Below are positions 1 to 13,544 of a stretch of DNA of 56,908 nucleotides, one piece after another. Source of the stretch: Darksidea phi (taxonomy: Eukaryota > Ascomycota > Dothideomycetes > Pleosporales > Lentitheciaceae); assembly GCA_030770425.1 (NCBI GenBank), contig JASJFT010000264.1:1-56908 (forward strand), read 5' to 3'. Position numbers and translations under genes: made by a program. The notes beneath the pieces were generated by a model that was not told the origin of the DNA, did no database searches, and saw only the letters and a list, made by a program, of their open reading frames with translations. The first letter of the stretch is position 1. Each line of letters opens with the position of its first letter.

Positions 1-75
1 GTACCTCTGGACGATCAAACCTTAATCCGAAGAGATTTCCTAGCGCGCTCCACCCGCAGGCGCTTCCCCACCTAT
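1..75. other. Unmutated flank at the edge of the RIP block
   Basis: This short stretch contains five CpA/TpG dinucleotides (near bases 8, 16, 51, 57 and 69) and is rich in C and G. The next 4.9 kb contains none that I could find. It is therefore outside, or at the very edge of, the RIP-mutated block. It is too short to show a gene. It could be the flank of a normal gene or intergenic DNA to the left. Confidence 0.7.
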
Positions 76-566
76 AACTAGCTTAGGGAGAGTAAAATAT
101 TAAGATAGTAAATAAACTAAGAATAAGATTTATAACCTAGAAATTCTTATTTAAGATATACTTCTAGCTTATATCTACTACGCTAATAAATAAATAGCTA
201 GTCCTTTAGAGTATTTACTAATAATAAGTTAATAAATCCTATCTTAACGTCTTTAATATATAAATTAGCTAGTATCCTATAGTAGGTACTAATATACTAG
301 TAGGAAGTATTAATACCTAAAAGATTACTATTACCTCGTTTTATTAATTTATTACTAGATTATATAAGATTAGTATACTTAAAATCGAGGTTAAAAGGAA
401 TACTAATATAATATACTAAGTTACTATAAAGAGACTACTTAATTATATTCTAAAAATTCTACTTAGTATTATTAGAGTAATATAGTTTAGGAATAGAGAA
501 GTCTAAAAAGATAAAATCTATCTATACTATATAAAACGAGTACGTAATATCTTAAATACTATTCTT

Positions 567-1146
567 AATTAAAAATCTAAGAATCTTACTTTTATATAAT
601 ATAATAGTATCTCGCGATATTTTAGTCTAGTCTATTATAGGTAGTAACTCTATATTAAGTATTAAGTAGCTATACTCTACTATATATCTCTTTTCTAAAG
701 TAGCTATTATCTTTATAATAGTATAGGTTATTTTTTCTTTTAAATTAGCTACCTTATACGTAAATTATAAGTTCTACTTTATTTTTTTAAATAGTCTTAG
801 AGTAGTAACTATTTTAGATCTATTCTCTTTATTTATTATTACTAGAGTAGTAACTTACTTATTAGAACTAGTAGCCTTCGATTTAGAAGATTATAACGTA
901 GAGAAAGATAGATTCTCTATATATTATAGGTTCGTCTATATAGTATAGAGAGTAAGGGCTATTATAGTAGTATTTATTAAGATATTATTTCTATATTATA
1001 GATAATTTTTTAATCTACTTACTTTAAATATAATACCTAAGAGTTCTTTATTAAATTAATTATAGATAATATCTAGGTCTTATATTCTACTATTCGTTCG
1101 CCTATAGTTCGTTTATTTTATTAAAGGCTAGGACGAGCTAGTCTTT
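567..1146 (-). pseudogene. Faint decayed reading frame, unknown product
   Basis: Reading the minus strand from about 1146 down to 567 gives one frame of about 190 codons in which charged, polar and aromatic residues alternate as in a globular protein, interrupted by many TAA/TAG that may be former Gln or Trp codons. The inferred product would be very Gln-rich, with segments such as INEL, YRESIFL and KNKVELIIY between stops. No start codon survives and I recognise no family. The number of stops is high, so this could be chance structure in RIP-biased DNA. Confidence 0.25.
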
Positions 1147-4100
1147 TCTAGTTATAAGATAACTTTTCCGATATAAGTATATAATAATACGATCTTTTAG
1201 TAGATTTTATATAAATTATTAAGTAATATAATATAAATTTAGGATAACTTTAGGATATAGGACGAGGTATACTAGATATATATATTCGAAGGGTCGTATA
1301 TAATACTAAGATTAGCTAGAGGGTTTAACTAATTAGTACTCGACTACTATTATAGATAGTAAATATATTAATTATCTATAATAGTATATAAGCGCTAATT
1401 AGCTAGCTATTTATCTACTCGTAGTAGTCTAATATAAATCTAGTAGTATTATAGTATATAGTTATATAAGAGGTAATACTTAATTAATTTATTTACTAAG
1501 TAAATAGTATAATTATAGGTCCTACTAGTATTATAAGAGTAAGGTTATTTATATCTTCTAGGATTTAAATAGTAACTATAGTAAATATAATATCGTTTAG
1601 CCCTTATAGTACCTATATTATTTCTTTTTCTTTAATAGTAATATTAAGCGGAGTATAGATAGGCTTATCTAATTAAGTAATCTACCTAATATATAATATC
1701 TTCTCTATCTTAGTAATAAATAACGTTTATATAGGGTCCTAGGTAAAGTTTCTTTTATTAAGATAAGTTCTATTTTTAGATATCTATCTAGAAGCCGGTA
1801 AAACTATAAGTTAAGAAAGAATAGGTATAGGAAGTTTAATAGAATATAATCTAGGTTATATAAAGATAAATATTAGATTATAGACCTAAAGATTACTAAC
1901 TATAGTATTAAATAGTATTAGTAATATTATAGTACCCTAAGTATATTAAAGAATTATATTATACTACGCCTTAACTATAAGTATAACCGAAACTACTTTT
2001 ATAAATAGAGAATTAATATTTATAAAATATTCTAATAGCCTAATTAGAGTATCTATATCGGTTAATATAATTATATAGCTAATCTCTAAGAATTTATCTA
2101 GACTTTTTACTAAGAAGGAATAGTTATATAGTAGAATTAGTATAGCTTTATAAAGGCCGAGAAGATCTAAAAGACTAAATAAATATACCTCTTCTTACTA
2201 TAATTTTATTAGATTAAGTATAATACTTAAGGTAGACTTATTATAGCTATTCTTTTAGTAGCTTCTAAAGTCTTATTAGAGAGCGGGCTAGTAAGGTTTT
2301 TTAGTCTAGTACTAAAAAAGAAAAGCTTTAGATTCTTTAAAAAGTAGACTAGTTATAGCTCTTTTATAGTATTTATAAAGATTACTTTTAGAAAATTATT
2401 ATTAGACGTTTTATCTCTAGTAATTTAAGTAATTTTAGGATATAAAGGAGTAGCTATAGTAATAGTACTTAGGCTAAGAAGTATACTAATATTATTTAGA
2501 AAATATATAGTATATAGAACTATACTTTAGTAAAGGAATATTTATATTCTAAGTACTTTACTAATAGTCTAGTTTCTATTTAGTTACTATTTTTATTCTA
2601 CTTACTAGTAAAGTTATTTTTATACCTTTATTATTTTAAAAAATAAAGAGTTAACGTTATATAATTACTAAAATTATTATATTATTTTTAGACTTAATAG
2701 TCTTAAAATAAGATATTTTATAATATCCCCTTTATACGACGTAAAACCCTATATAATATAGACTTATTAGTACTTTTAATTATAATAAAGTCTATAGCTA
2801 CGTAGAAAGGAATATTAGTAATAACTATCTAGTAAGATACTATTAAACGGTATTTATATTCTTTATTTTAGTATTTCTATAAAATCTACTTAAGATTATT
2901 CTAAACTATTCCTAGTAAAGTTATTAATACTATAATACTATAAATAAGTACTTCTATATTAAGTCTATTAATACTACTAACTTAAACCTTTATTCCTACT
3001 AATAAGCCCTTAGCTTTATCTTTAAGTACTAAAAAGCTAATTAAAAGAAGAGCTAGCGAAATATAGTATAATAATTCTATAATTAAGTAAATTATTATCT
3101 ATTTCTAGTAACCGAGAGGACGTAAAATTCGTAAAATCTAAGGTAATTATCCTAGTTAACGTAATATTAAGCCTATAAATAGAGTAATAAGTATAGCTAT
3201 AAATACTATTTCTAAAATTAAAAGTATTTTAATATATCTAATAGCTATAGATATTAGATCTATAATAGGTTTAAGTTCTTTAATTATAATACTTAGGGCG
3301 TTCTAAATAGTCTTATAAATCGAGTCTAGTAGACTTAGAAAGCTTAAAAGACTAGATAGATTTAATAGTAAATAAGAATATAATATATCTAGCTTATTAC
3401 TAATATAAATTTACTATAATCTAATAGAGAGATTTCTAGATATATAATCTTTAATAGCTTAAATAGACGTTATAATAGGGTTAATAGTACTCTTTATTTA
3501 ACTTAGATTAGTAGGGATTACTATCGCTACTTTATATCTAAAGCTTTAGACTTTACTCTTTAGACCTTTTAATAATCTATACTTAGAAAAAAAGTCTAGA
3601 ATAAGATTATCTAAAATTATAGTTATATTAATCTAGGCGTTTTATTAGTAGAATAGTAGGTAAAGAATATAGTAACTTATCTTTACTATAAGAATACCCG
3701 TAGTTATATACTTATTAAATAGTATTAGACCTATAATAATATAAAATAAGATAGTAGCTATATAGCCTATTACTAGAATAAAAAGTCCTTATATTATTTT
3801 AGATAACTTATAAATAGTAAAATCTCCTTATAAGTAATAATTTATATTATTACTTCTAGATCTATTTTAATACTTATACTAAAATTAGAACTACTTATTT
3901 TTATCTAGGGTATTAGCTTTAAGTATTTTAAGAAACTCTTAGCTTAATATATAATAGTATATTAACGTATAAAAAGAATATTAAGTAGAGAGACTAAATC
4001 TAAGGGGTCTATAATAGAGGTAAGCTTATTTAATATACTATTATAGTACGAGCCTAGAAAGATTCTATTATAATATCTTTTAATATACGATATTACGAAG

Positions 4101-5040
4101 TTAGATCTTTTATATTATTCTTAACTACTTAATTCTAAGGAGTAAAAAATCTATTTAAACCCTATACGAGATTTAATTTAAAATCTTTTTAAGATAAGTA
4201 TTCTCTAAAATAAAGGTATAAAGCTTATCCTACTTAGAGAAGATATATAAGTCCTTAATAAGAGGCTAAAGAACCCTAAAACCTATTTAAGATATAATAA
4301 AAGCGAGCGAAGACTATAAATTTATCTTATTAGAATATTTCTACTAAAGAATAAGGATCTAAATATTCTTAATAGAATAGTAAAATTTAATATAAACGGA
4401 TATTTAAGTAAGAGCCCTATTTTCTAAAATAAATTTTAACTAAAGAGGATTAAGTAGTATAATTCTAACTCTAATAAGTCCTTTATAATAGGGTTTAGTA
4501 TTCTTATAACTTAAAAGAAAAAGTAGAACTTTTAGTATTCTCTATTAGATATTCCTAATAGAACTATAGATCTACGAGTTTATATTCTATCTTTTTAGAA
4601 TAGACTATAGGACGAAGTCTAACTTCTATCGTTAGAGCTCTTACGTATATCCGAATATATCTCTAGCTAGTTTTAGCTACTCTTAGGCTTAAAATATTTC
4701 TATAAGGTATATCTTAAATAGTCTTATTTCTAAAGTATTTACTTATCTAATTTAGAATTAAGAGAATTAAAAAGACTAAAATAGAGATATTTAATCGTTT
4801 ACTTTAGTTATCTACGTTACTATACTAAGATTATATATTAAGGATTAATTTAGATTTACTATTTAATTTAGATTTATATAGTAGGAGTCTCTTTAGAAGG
4901 TCTATACGAAATATAGTAGGAGTTTATATATAGTAGAGGTACTATACCTATACCTTATATATAATAATAGAGCTATAGAGCTATATATAGTACGATAAGG
5001 TAATATTTCGAATATTAAGGTATTAGATAAGAAATAATAT
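1147..5040. other. Decayed DNA, no feature recognised
   Basis: AT-rich DNA without any CpA/TpG that I could find. It is presumably made of transposon remains. I recognised no domain, LTR, tandem repeat or RNA gene in it. Confidence 0.6.
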
Positions 5041-5162
5041 ATAATACCAAACTATAGAGTCTAGTTAGGAGACTAATAGCGGTAGCGAGAAGTTAGCGTA
5101 CTAATACTACTACCTACTACCTATAGTATAAAAATTACCCGCGATAATACTAGTATCCTACT

Positions 5163-5226
5163 TATATCTATCTCTTATCCTTAGCTAGCTTCCTTATATC
5201 TATCTCTTATCCTTAGCCAGCTTCCT
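5163..5226. repeat. 32-bp tandem duplication
   Basis: Two head-to-tail copies of a 32-bp unit (5163-5194 and 5195-5226) are identical except for one position: the first copy reads gctagc where the second reads gccagc. That is exactly a CpA to TpA RIP change caught between two adjacent copies. Confidence 0.85.
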
Positions 5227-5538
5227 TATATTAATATCTACCAACTAGATATCTTTACTAATAATCGTTCGCCTAGTCCTTTAGTAGGAGGTACTAGAGT
5301 ATAATAGTCTATTCGAGTATAGCGCTCTAAACGTTTCGAATATCGCGGCGGAGTATCCCCGGTACTATAGGAGGGAGGTACTATTAATAGGACTCCTCGA
5401 TTATAATAACCGTTAGTATAAAACCAATTATATATTAGATATATTCGAGGGAACGAGCGGCGATAGGATTCTCGTATAGCTATTAGTAGTTACCTATATT
5501 ATATTCCTATCCGAGGCCCTATATAATAAGGATAGACG

Positions 5539-5829
5539 TTTTATTTAGAGGTAGCTATACCGTCTATATAGGCTAAAGGAAAAGCTTATATAGGGAAGAC
5601 TATTAAGGAAGAAGGAATCGGCCTTCTTAAGAGGCTATCGAGGGAGCGAATATCTAATATAGAAGATAGAGCTGGTATCTATAGTAGATACGATACGAAC
5701 GATAGCGTAGGGGCTTATATTAAATACGGAGGAATCGATAGGAATAGATAGGATAAAGGACGATAGGGATACCTAGCTAGGGAGGGTAAGAGATTCGGTA
5801 TTATCGGCGCGTTTAACTATCTATATATA
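5539..5829 (+). pseudogene. Decayed protein-coding segment, unknown family
   Basis: The frame starting at 5539 runs about 97 codons with only a few TAA/TAG, far fewer than neighbouring DNA. The inferred product is hydrophilic and Gly/Arg/Lys-rich, with uninterrupted stretches such as KEEGIGLLKRLSR, RAGIYSRYDT and LAREGKRFGI. This looks like a real former exon, but I recognise no domain. The next coding-like frame (from 5855) is shifted, so an intron or a small indel may lie between 5830 and 5855. It sits in the island with residual CpA, which explains why it is more readable than the rest of the window. Confidence 0.5.
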
Positions 5830-5854
5830 TTATTAGTAAATTAGGAGCTATTAT

Positions 5855-6760
5855 TATCCTATAGTTACTACCTATACTATTACGTAAGATATCGAAATAT
5901 TAAAATATAATAAGGTAATTAGAATTACGAAAAATATAACTAGCCTAGAAGCCAACGTAATATTACGCCGAGTAGTAGCCTAAGCTCCTAGAGGAGGGGA
6001 TTTAGATTTACTATATTTAGAGCTATATAAAATAGATATAGTTCTAATTATAGTATATACTAGAATCGTCGTACTATAAGAGGAGAATATAAGACTAAAT
6101 AGGAAGATTAAGGAATAATAGAATAAGATATTCGTTAAATTAGAACGTTAATATTAAAGAGGAGAGTTTAAGCGGCTTAAAGAAGAGAATAATAGAAGTA
6201 TATTAAAGTTATATTAAAAGTATATTAAAATATTCTATATATACGCTTTATTATATCTATATATATATCTTAATTTCGTAAATAGCTTCTAAAAGAAGTA
6301 AAGATATCCTAAATAGTAAAGACTAATTACTAAGTAGATTCGATTTAATTTTATTAATAAGTAGTAGTATTAAATAGCCTATATTCTATTCGAGATAGAA
6401 TTATAGGATTTAATTAAGTTAATAACTAGATAGTTATACGTACGTATAAAAAAGGTATAAAAGTAAAATAAGTTTAATTTATTATAGTTTTCTAAAGGTC
6501 TTTTCTATCTTATAGGAGTTAAAGACTAATATCTTTATTAAACTAGCTATATTAATTTAGTTCTCCTACTACTATATTAGCTTTAAGTATATAGTATATA
6601 TTCTATTAAAAGTAACGTCTATAAAATATATATTAGACTATAATATCCGATTATTTATATCGAAGAGTTATATCTACTTTTTTATATAATATACTATCTT
6701 CTACTCTATCTCTTCTAGTTTAGAGGGGTTAATAAGAATACTTTTAATAATTTTTTATTC
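5855..6760 (+). pseudogene. Decayed coiled-coil protein gene, unknown family
   Basis: From 5855 one frame can be followed for about 300 codons without an obvious frameshift; its stops are TAA/TAG only. The central part (about 6080-6230) reads as a charged helical region: EENIRLNRKIKE, two stops, NKIFVKLER, then RGEFKRLKEENN, typical of a coiled coil. The part before it contains SLEANVILRRVVA followed by a stop and APRGGDLDLL. The part after 6370 is more hydrophobic (IAYILFEIEL, SKGLFYLIGVKD). Several fungal transposases and retroelement Gag proteins carry such coiled coils near an end, but nothing here decides between them. No start ATG survives. Confidence 0.5.
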
Positions 6761-7124
6761 CTAATCTTAATCTAGTATAAAGTTAATTCGAACTATTTTA
6801 ATTTCTTAGCCTCCCTCTTAAGTCCTAGTTATTAGGACTTTATTTATTAGTTTTCCGGTTTCCTTAGTATATATAGAGGTATCCTTAAATAGTAAAACTA
6901 TACTTTTAAAATATAAATAGTTAGTATTAATATATTATTCTATAATATAACTCTTTCTTCGATACTACTTATTATTTTCGTTCTCTTCTCTTCTATATCT
7001 TCGTTCTCTAGATTAACTTTATTCTTTATACTATTATTATATAGATTTCTAAAACTTTCTCTTTTATTCTATAATATCTATACTAGTCTTAGGAACCTTA
7101 GCTCTTTATTTATTAATTCTACTA

Positions 7125-7643
7125 CTATCGGAAGAAAAATACTCTAGAGCTTCTTCCTAATATATAGCTTCTTATACTTAAAGTATTCCTCCCTCTATTA
7201 TATAGTATATCGCGTCTTAACGTATTAATTCTTCTACTACTTCTTATACTACTTCTTAACGACGTACTTCTTCTTAATATACTACTTCCTAATATACTTC
7301 TTTTTAATATTCTACTACTTAATATACTTCTTCTTAATATACTTCTTCTTAATATACTTCTTCTTAATATACTTCTTCTTAATATACTACTTCCTAACGT
7401 ACTTCTTAATAACGTATTACTTCTTAATATACTTCTTCTTAACGTACTACTTTCTAATATACTTCTTCTTAATATACTTCTTCTTAATATTCTACTACTT
7501 AATATTCTTAATATACTACTTCTCGATATACTTCTTCTTAACGTACTTTTTCTTAATATACTACTTCCTAATATACTTCTTCTTAACGTATTACTTCCCG
7601 ACGTACTTCTTCTTAATATTCTACTACTTAATATTCTTAACAT
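7125..7643 (-). other. ATG-started ORF of low-complexity repeats, probably not a gene
   Basis: This is the only ATG-initiated open frame of notable length in the window, 172 codons on the minus strand. Most of it is read from the 15-bp minisatellite at 7225-8145, so the product is a monotonous chain of R-R-S-I-L pentapeptides with small variants (RSILRRSIL). The ATG is the complement of the rare CAT at 7641, inside the array and not at a gene boundary. The frame stays open because the unit length is a multiple of three and the unit lacks a stop in this frame. It may be the RIP-altered repeat domain of a former protein, but as it stands expression is unlikely. Confidence 0.55.
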
Positions 7644-8145
7644 ACTACTTTCTAATATACTTTTTCTTAATATACTACTTCCTAACGTACTTCTTCTTAA
7701 TATACTACTTCTTAATAACGTATTACTTTCTAATAATATACTATATCTTAATATACTTCTTAACGTACCTCTTCTTAATATACTACTTCTTAACGAAGTA
7801 TTACTTCTTAATAAAGTATTACTTCTTAATAACGTATTTCTTCTTCTTAACGTACTACTTCCTAACGTACTTCTTCTTAATATTCTACTACTTAACGTTC
7901 TTAACGTATTACTTCTTAATATACTTCTTCTTAATATATTTCTTCTTAACGTACTACTTCTTAACGACGTACTACTTTCTAACGACGTATTATATCTTAA
8001 TATACTTCTTCTTAATATACTTCTTCTTAATATACTTCTTCCTAATATACTTCTTTCTAATATACTTTTTCTTAATATACTTCTTTCTAATATACTTCTT
8101 TCTAATATACTTCTTTTTAATATACTTCTTCTTAACGTACTACTT
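7225..8145. repeat. 15-bp minisatellite array, about 0.9 kb
   Basis: The array consists of degenerate units whose commonest form is cttcttcttaatata, mixed with shorter and longer variants such as ttctactacttaata. Units alternate between aatata and aacgta in the same position, a CG versus TA difference that fits C to T changes at a CpG on both strands. On the minus strand the common unit encodes five residues (R-R-S-I-L), so the array may have been a repeat domain in a coding sequence. It is the largest tandem array fully inside the window. Confidence 0.85.
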
Positions 8146-8149
8146 TTAC

Positions 8150-11100
8150 CTTAGGTTTATTATTAGATCTAATTAATTTATATTAGTAATTTTAGTATTA
8201 TCTATAGCTATTACTACTAGCTATAGGCTTACTAAAAAAAGTAAAGTATATTAACTTTATAATTAAAAAAGAAGTTATATCTATAAAGGTTATATTCTTA
8301 TTTAGTACTAAGATTATATCCTTATTCTAGAATAAATTATTTATAAATAGTAATAATTATATCTCTTTATAATAGTTTTTTTATAATTTACTATATCGTC
8401 TTAAGGAGCTACTCGAATACTTATCTATATTAAAAGTATTTATCTCTTTATAGTATTAACTAGTAGCCGACTACTATATTAATACCTAAATTTTATTAGA
8501 GTTAAATTCTAACTAGTAAGTAAGGGTAGTAAAGTTATAATAGATAGTAATAGTTTCGTATTTATACTAGTACGCTAGATAATTCTTTTTAGATTTTAAT
8601 ACTATAGATATTTTAGTCTAATTCTAAAAGGTATTAAGTTAAATTTACTAATAATTTAATTAGAGCTAGTTAAATTTACTTTCTAATATAAAAACTAATA
8701 TAGACTTAGATTCTTAAATAATATAATATTCTTTATTCTAGTTAACGTCGTTAAATACCCTTTATAAAGTGGATAATAGGATTTTATACTCGCCGTATAG
8801 TATTATAAGTATTTCTAAGTAATTAATAGGTTCTATAAAGTATATAATATTCTAGAAAAAGCTAGATAGAGAGGGAATTAAACGACTAGAAGAAATAGAA
8901 AGTAATTTTCTCTATATACTCTTATACTTATATTTACTAAATATACTAAAGATTTCTTTACTAATTATTTAGTTATATAAGACTACTTTATTTATAGTAG
9001 AAGCCCTAGGAGCTTTAAGCTTTATAGTCTTAATAATATCTTAGTTAACTTTTTATATTACCTTTTTATCTCTATATAGAATATAATTCTAAATATATTT
9101 AATATAGTAAAGATAATTAAGTATTACCTATCTTAGTATTTAGTAATATCTAAAGATAGTAGTAAGAGGAATCCTTACGTTATTATATTTTAAGGCGAAG
9201 ATCTTATATAGTATACTTAAACTTATCCCTCTACTTAGTCTAGGAATATCTAATTAAATATCGAAGATAAGTAGGTAGTCTTACTTTTTTTTTATTATTC
9301 TACTTAGGTTTTTCTTTCGCCTAGGGGTTAGCTAGACCTATTATTATTACTTAAAGTATTTATTACTCTCCCCTTTATACCCTAAGTATAAGTAGATTTT
9401 AGAATATAGCTTACTATTATTAGGTTTTTTCTAGGCTAAGTATTCTTCGATTAATATTTATCTAAGATATTTATTAAGGTCTTTTATAATAAGAAAACGC
9501 GTTTAAAATATTATATAATATCGCTTATCTATATATAAATCTACTACCTAATACTTTTTAGAAAGAAAATCTAGAGTAGCTAAAATATAGTACCTTTCTT
9601 AAAGATATTTAAGATAGAAATTTATTAGAAAATCTAACTTTAGATAATTATTATTAAGTAGGTCTTTAAATAGTACTTCTTAAGAAACCCCTAATAATAC
9701 TAAAGCTTTATTAAGCTAATTACGATTAATTTCTATAAAAATATAGTATAAAAGTAGTAAAGAATTATAGATTCTACTAAATATATTTCTTAATTTCTTA
9801 ATATTTTCTTAGTCTAGTACGCGTAACTCTTTATAAGAGAAATAGAGTACTTTAATTATAATATTAGCTATATCTTAATACTAAAGAGTCTACTTTTCTA
9901 CTAACTCGCGCTTAAATACCTAATAATATAATAGTAGTATTATATTTCTTTTTTATAGGAAGGAAGAGAAGGAATAATTACTCTAGGAATAAACTTACTT
10001 TTAAATTATATTATTTAAAAAATTAAAATTATTACTAAATTAGGGTCCTATTCTAGATATATATAAATTTATCCTTCGTATAGCTTAAAAGATATAGTTA
10101 TTCTACTATATCTACTATAAATTAGAATAATAACTTTATCTAAAAATTATAAAATATAGTTTAATTTTAAAAATATTATAAGATATATAAAACTTATTAA
10201 ATCTACTAAGAGTAGTTCTATTACTAGTCTTTAATTATTAACTCTTATTAAAGCTAATAAAGTATACCTTTAACTATAGGAAGATAATAGTATAAAAGAG
10301 GATTCTCCTTAGGAATATTATAAGAAGGAATATAAGCTATAAGTTAGTAAGAAAGAATTACTTATTATAGTAGAATAGAAGAAACTCTAGACTAGCTTAG
10401 AAAAAGAGGGGCTTAGAAACCTTATTCTAGTAAAATTACTCTCTAACTCTAATACTAGAGCGAAGCTTCGTATAATTTAGTATATTAAAAAAGATAATAT
10501 TATCTAAGTTCTTAAAGTTTTCGACTTTAAAAGTTATCTCTATATTATCTTTAAATATATAGTAATACCTCTTTTTAATATTCTTAAAAGTCCTATTCTT
10601 AATAAGATTAGACTAGCTACTATAATTAAATAGATAAGATAATATATAAAAAAGTATTATAATATTACTAATTATAGTAGGTACTTTATAGTATTACCTA
10701 GCTAGAATTTAAAGAATTATATAGTTTACTTAATTACTCTAATATTCTTCTTTATTCCTATAGAGATATAAAAATAAGTCCGTATTAGGACTTTTACTAA
10801 TAATAACTACTAATAGAAGTAGTTATTTAAGTAGATTATATTTAATACTTAATATAATATCTATTAAACTAATATATTAAAGATCTTAGCTTTATTATAA
10901 TAATACTAATATAAGGCTATATTAAAGAAGACGGAACTATTAGTCTAGAGAATCTTACTTATTAGTTACCTATTACTACTAACTTTCTAATTAAGATAAA
11001 TTTCGTTATATTTATAACTAAATTAGTAAAGGTATATTAATACGTATAGTATCTAATTCTATTATCTAACTATTTTAGTACTTATTATTATAGCTTCTAT

Positions 11101-13445
11101 AGTAAAAAGAGTATCTTATTAGTCTAATAATATATACTTATATCTCGACTTAATTCTTACTTATATAAGTTATAAATATTTATATTATTACTATTTATAA
11201 GGCTTAGCTAAAGTTTCTATTCTTATTAGTTAGGTAGTTTTAATTCTTTCTATTCTTAGTAAACGATTATATATATCTATTTTACGTAGTTAAACTTATA
11301 TAGATCTATACCTACTATAGAGATAACTTAGTTATATATAATTATAGTTAGTTATATACTTACTCTACTTCTTCTCTACTTATATATAGTATTTATTCTT
11401 AGAAATATTTAATTATTAAATATACCTTTCTAGGTACTAAATAAAAGTATTTCTTTTTAATTAACCTAATACCTCCTTTACCCCTATATAGTAGAACGCT
11501 ATCGCTATATAAATTTATAGAGCCCTTTTAATATTATTTATTAAATTATCTATTATATAGCTAATTTATTCTATATTATCTTTTAAGTAACTAACGTCTA
11601 AATCGTCGAAATTAAAGCTACTAATCTAGCCCTAATTAATACTATTCTACTTATTAGTAGACTATATCTAGGCTTCTTTATAAATACTCTTAGGCTCTCT
11701 CTAATAGTATACTAATTAGTCTATTAATTGGCTATAATTATAGTAATTTTTCTTCTTATAATTTATATTTCTATAGTAATAGCTAGTAGGAAGCTATTTC
11801 CTCTATATATAGTAGAGAATATTTAGACTTTAATTATAAGTCGAGACTATCTAGACTAACTATTACTAATAATACCTAGACGATATTTATTTTATCTATT
11901 ATACTTATCCTTTTATATCTACTTCTTTATAAATCTTTCTATAAGGTATTTCTCTATATATACTTTATACTTAGAATTCTATCTATTTATTTAATATAGC
12001 GATACCTACTACTATAGCTTCTATTTCCTTAAGTTTATATATATATATTATTAGGAATATTCTACTACTTTACTATACTTTATCTAGGTATTCTCGTATA
12101 TTAAAATAGAGGTAGTTATTTCTAGATATATATCTCTACCTCGTATAGTATAGTATAAGTTAACTTATTTTTATCTTCTAGTCGATTATTATATATTAAA
12201 TCTAATTAGTATATATACCTATAGATTCCCGTAATAAGCTTCTAGTCTTTTCTCTAAGTTTATCTATTTACTATAGTAATATAGTTAGAAAAGAAGTAAA
12301 TCGAGCTAGTCTTATATATTAAGCTATACGTAGACTTTATATAAAAACTACTCGAGTATACTATAAGCTACGGAAATTCGTTTTATCTAGCTCTTTTTAG
12401 TAGTCTATATAGAAAGATTATTTTAATTACTAACTATAAAACTATTATTATAATTATAAGCGGACTTAGAATAGCTATACTATTATTATATTTATAAAAA
12501 TACTAAATCTTACTTCTAGAGAGTACGTTTTATATAATAATTAGAAAGTATAGATAAGAGAAAGCTAAAGTATTAAAAAGTAAGATTCTTATCTTACTAT
12601 AGATATAATACGTACGTTTAAGATATAGAACCTAATAAATAATACTCTAAGTAATAATAAATATAGTAGGATTCTTACTATATTAGTATATATTATATCT
12701 AGAACTAATAAGGAGATTAAGATTAATAAGAGTAGTTTAGTATATATTAGTATCCCTAGGTTAGATAAAATTATCTAAAAGAAAAGATTTATTAGTAAAA
12801 AGAAAGAAAGTAGTAAGATTCTAGTAATAGATAAGGCTTATATATTACGTATATTATATATAACTAACTATTTATAATATCTAGAGTAGATAGCTTATAG
12901 AATTAGATATAAAGTACTATACGAGATTATACTAATTTAGATATATATCTCTAAAATCTTAAATACTAACTAAAAATACTATTCTAGGATATTATAATAA
13001 TAAAGGCTTTAGCTAAGAATAGATATTTATTAAAATAGACTACTTTTATATCTTTTATTTATTATCTTATAAACTACGTATATCGGCCCTATACTAGAGT
13101 AGATACTAAAGACCCTTATCTATATTAATACTTTATAAGATTTTTCGAGTATTTTATATATAAGCTAATATAAGATTATTACTATAAAGATTTATATTAC
13201 TAGTTTAAGATACTCGTCGTACCGTCTACCTAATAGATAAAGATATAATAGAACGTAGTATATAAAGGTATAAGTTCTATACTAATATATCTTTATAAGA
13301 AAGATATTAATTAGATAAGCTTAAACTTAAGTATATATATTTAGATAGTATTTTCTACTACTTCTTTAAATATTATACTAAAGAGTACTATTTTAGTAAT
13401 TTAACTACGCTACTTATTCTTATTATACTACGTATTTATACTCGT
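8150..13445. other. Decayed DNA, no feature recognised
   Basis: AT-rich RIP-mutated sequence with only two residual TpG (8770 and 11729, both TGG). It is probably derived from transposons. I identified no domain, terminal repeat or RNA gene; protein-like runs exist in several frames but none stands out. Confidence 0.5.
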
Positions 13446-13544
13446 ACTACTTTCTAATAGCTTATCTTTTAATAGCTTATACTACTTTCTAATAGCTTAT
13501 ACTATTTTTTAATAGCTTATACTACTTTCTAATAGCTTATACTA
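13446..13544. repeat. 20-bp tandem array
   Basis: About four full copies and one shortened copy of a 20-bp unit (actactttctaatagcttat) lie head to tail. The second copy lacks about six bases and another carries C to T changes, so the array is slightly decayed. Confidence 0.8.

Larger units (their letters stand above)
5041..5970. other. Less mutated island with residual CpA/TpG
   Basis: Six of the roughly 34 residual CpA/TpG of the whole block lie in these 0.93 kb (5048, 5218, 5242, 5425, 5673, 5953), about ten times the block average, and C+G is visibly higher, for example around 5335-5360 and 5690-5810. All six are in CCA or TGG context. The island overlaps two protein-like plus-strand frames. 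It may be a younger insertion, a sequence with fewer copies in the genome, or one mutated only by RIP leaking from its neighbours. Confidence 0.6.

Noticed and set aside
7125..7643. The ATG-started 172-codon ORF as a real protein-coding gene.
   Set aside because: It is read from a degenerate 15-bp minisatellite and starts within the array at a chance CAT.
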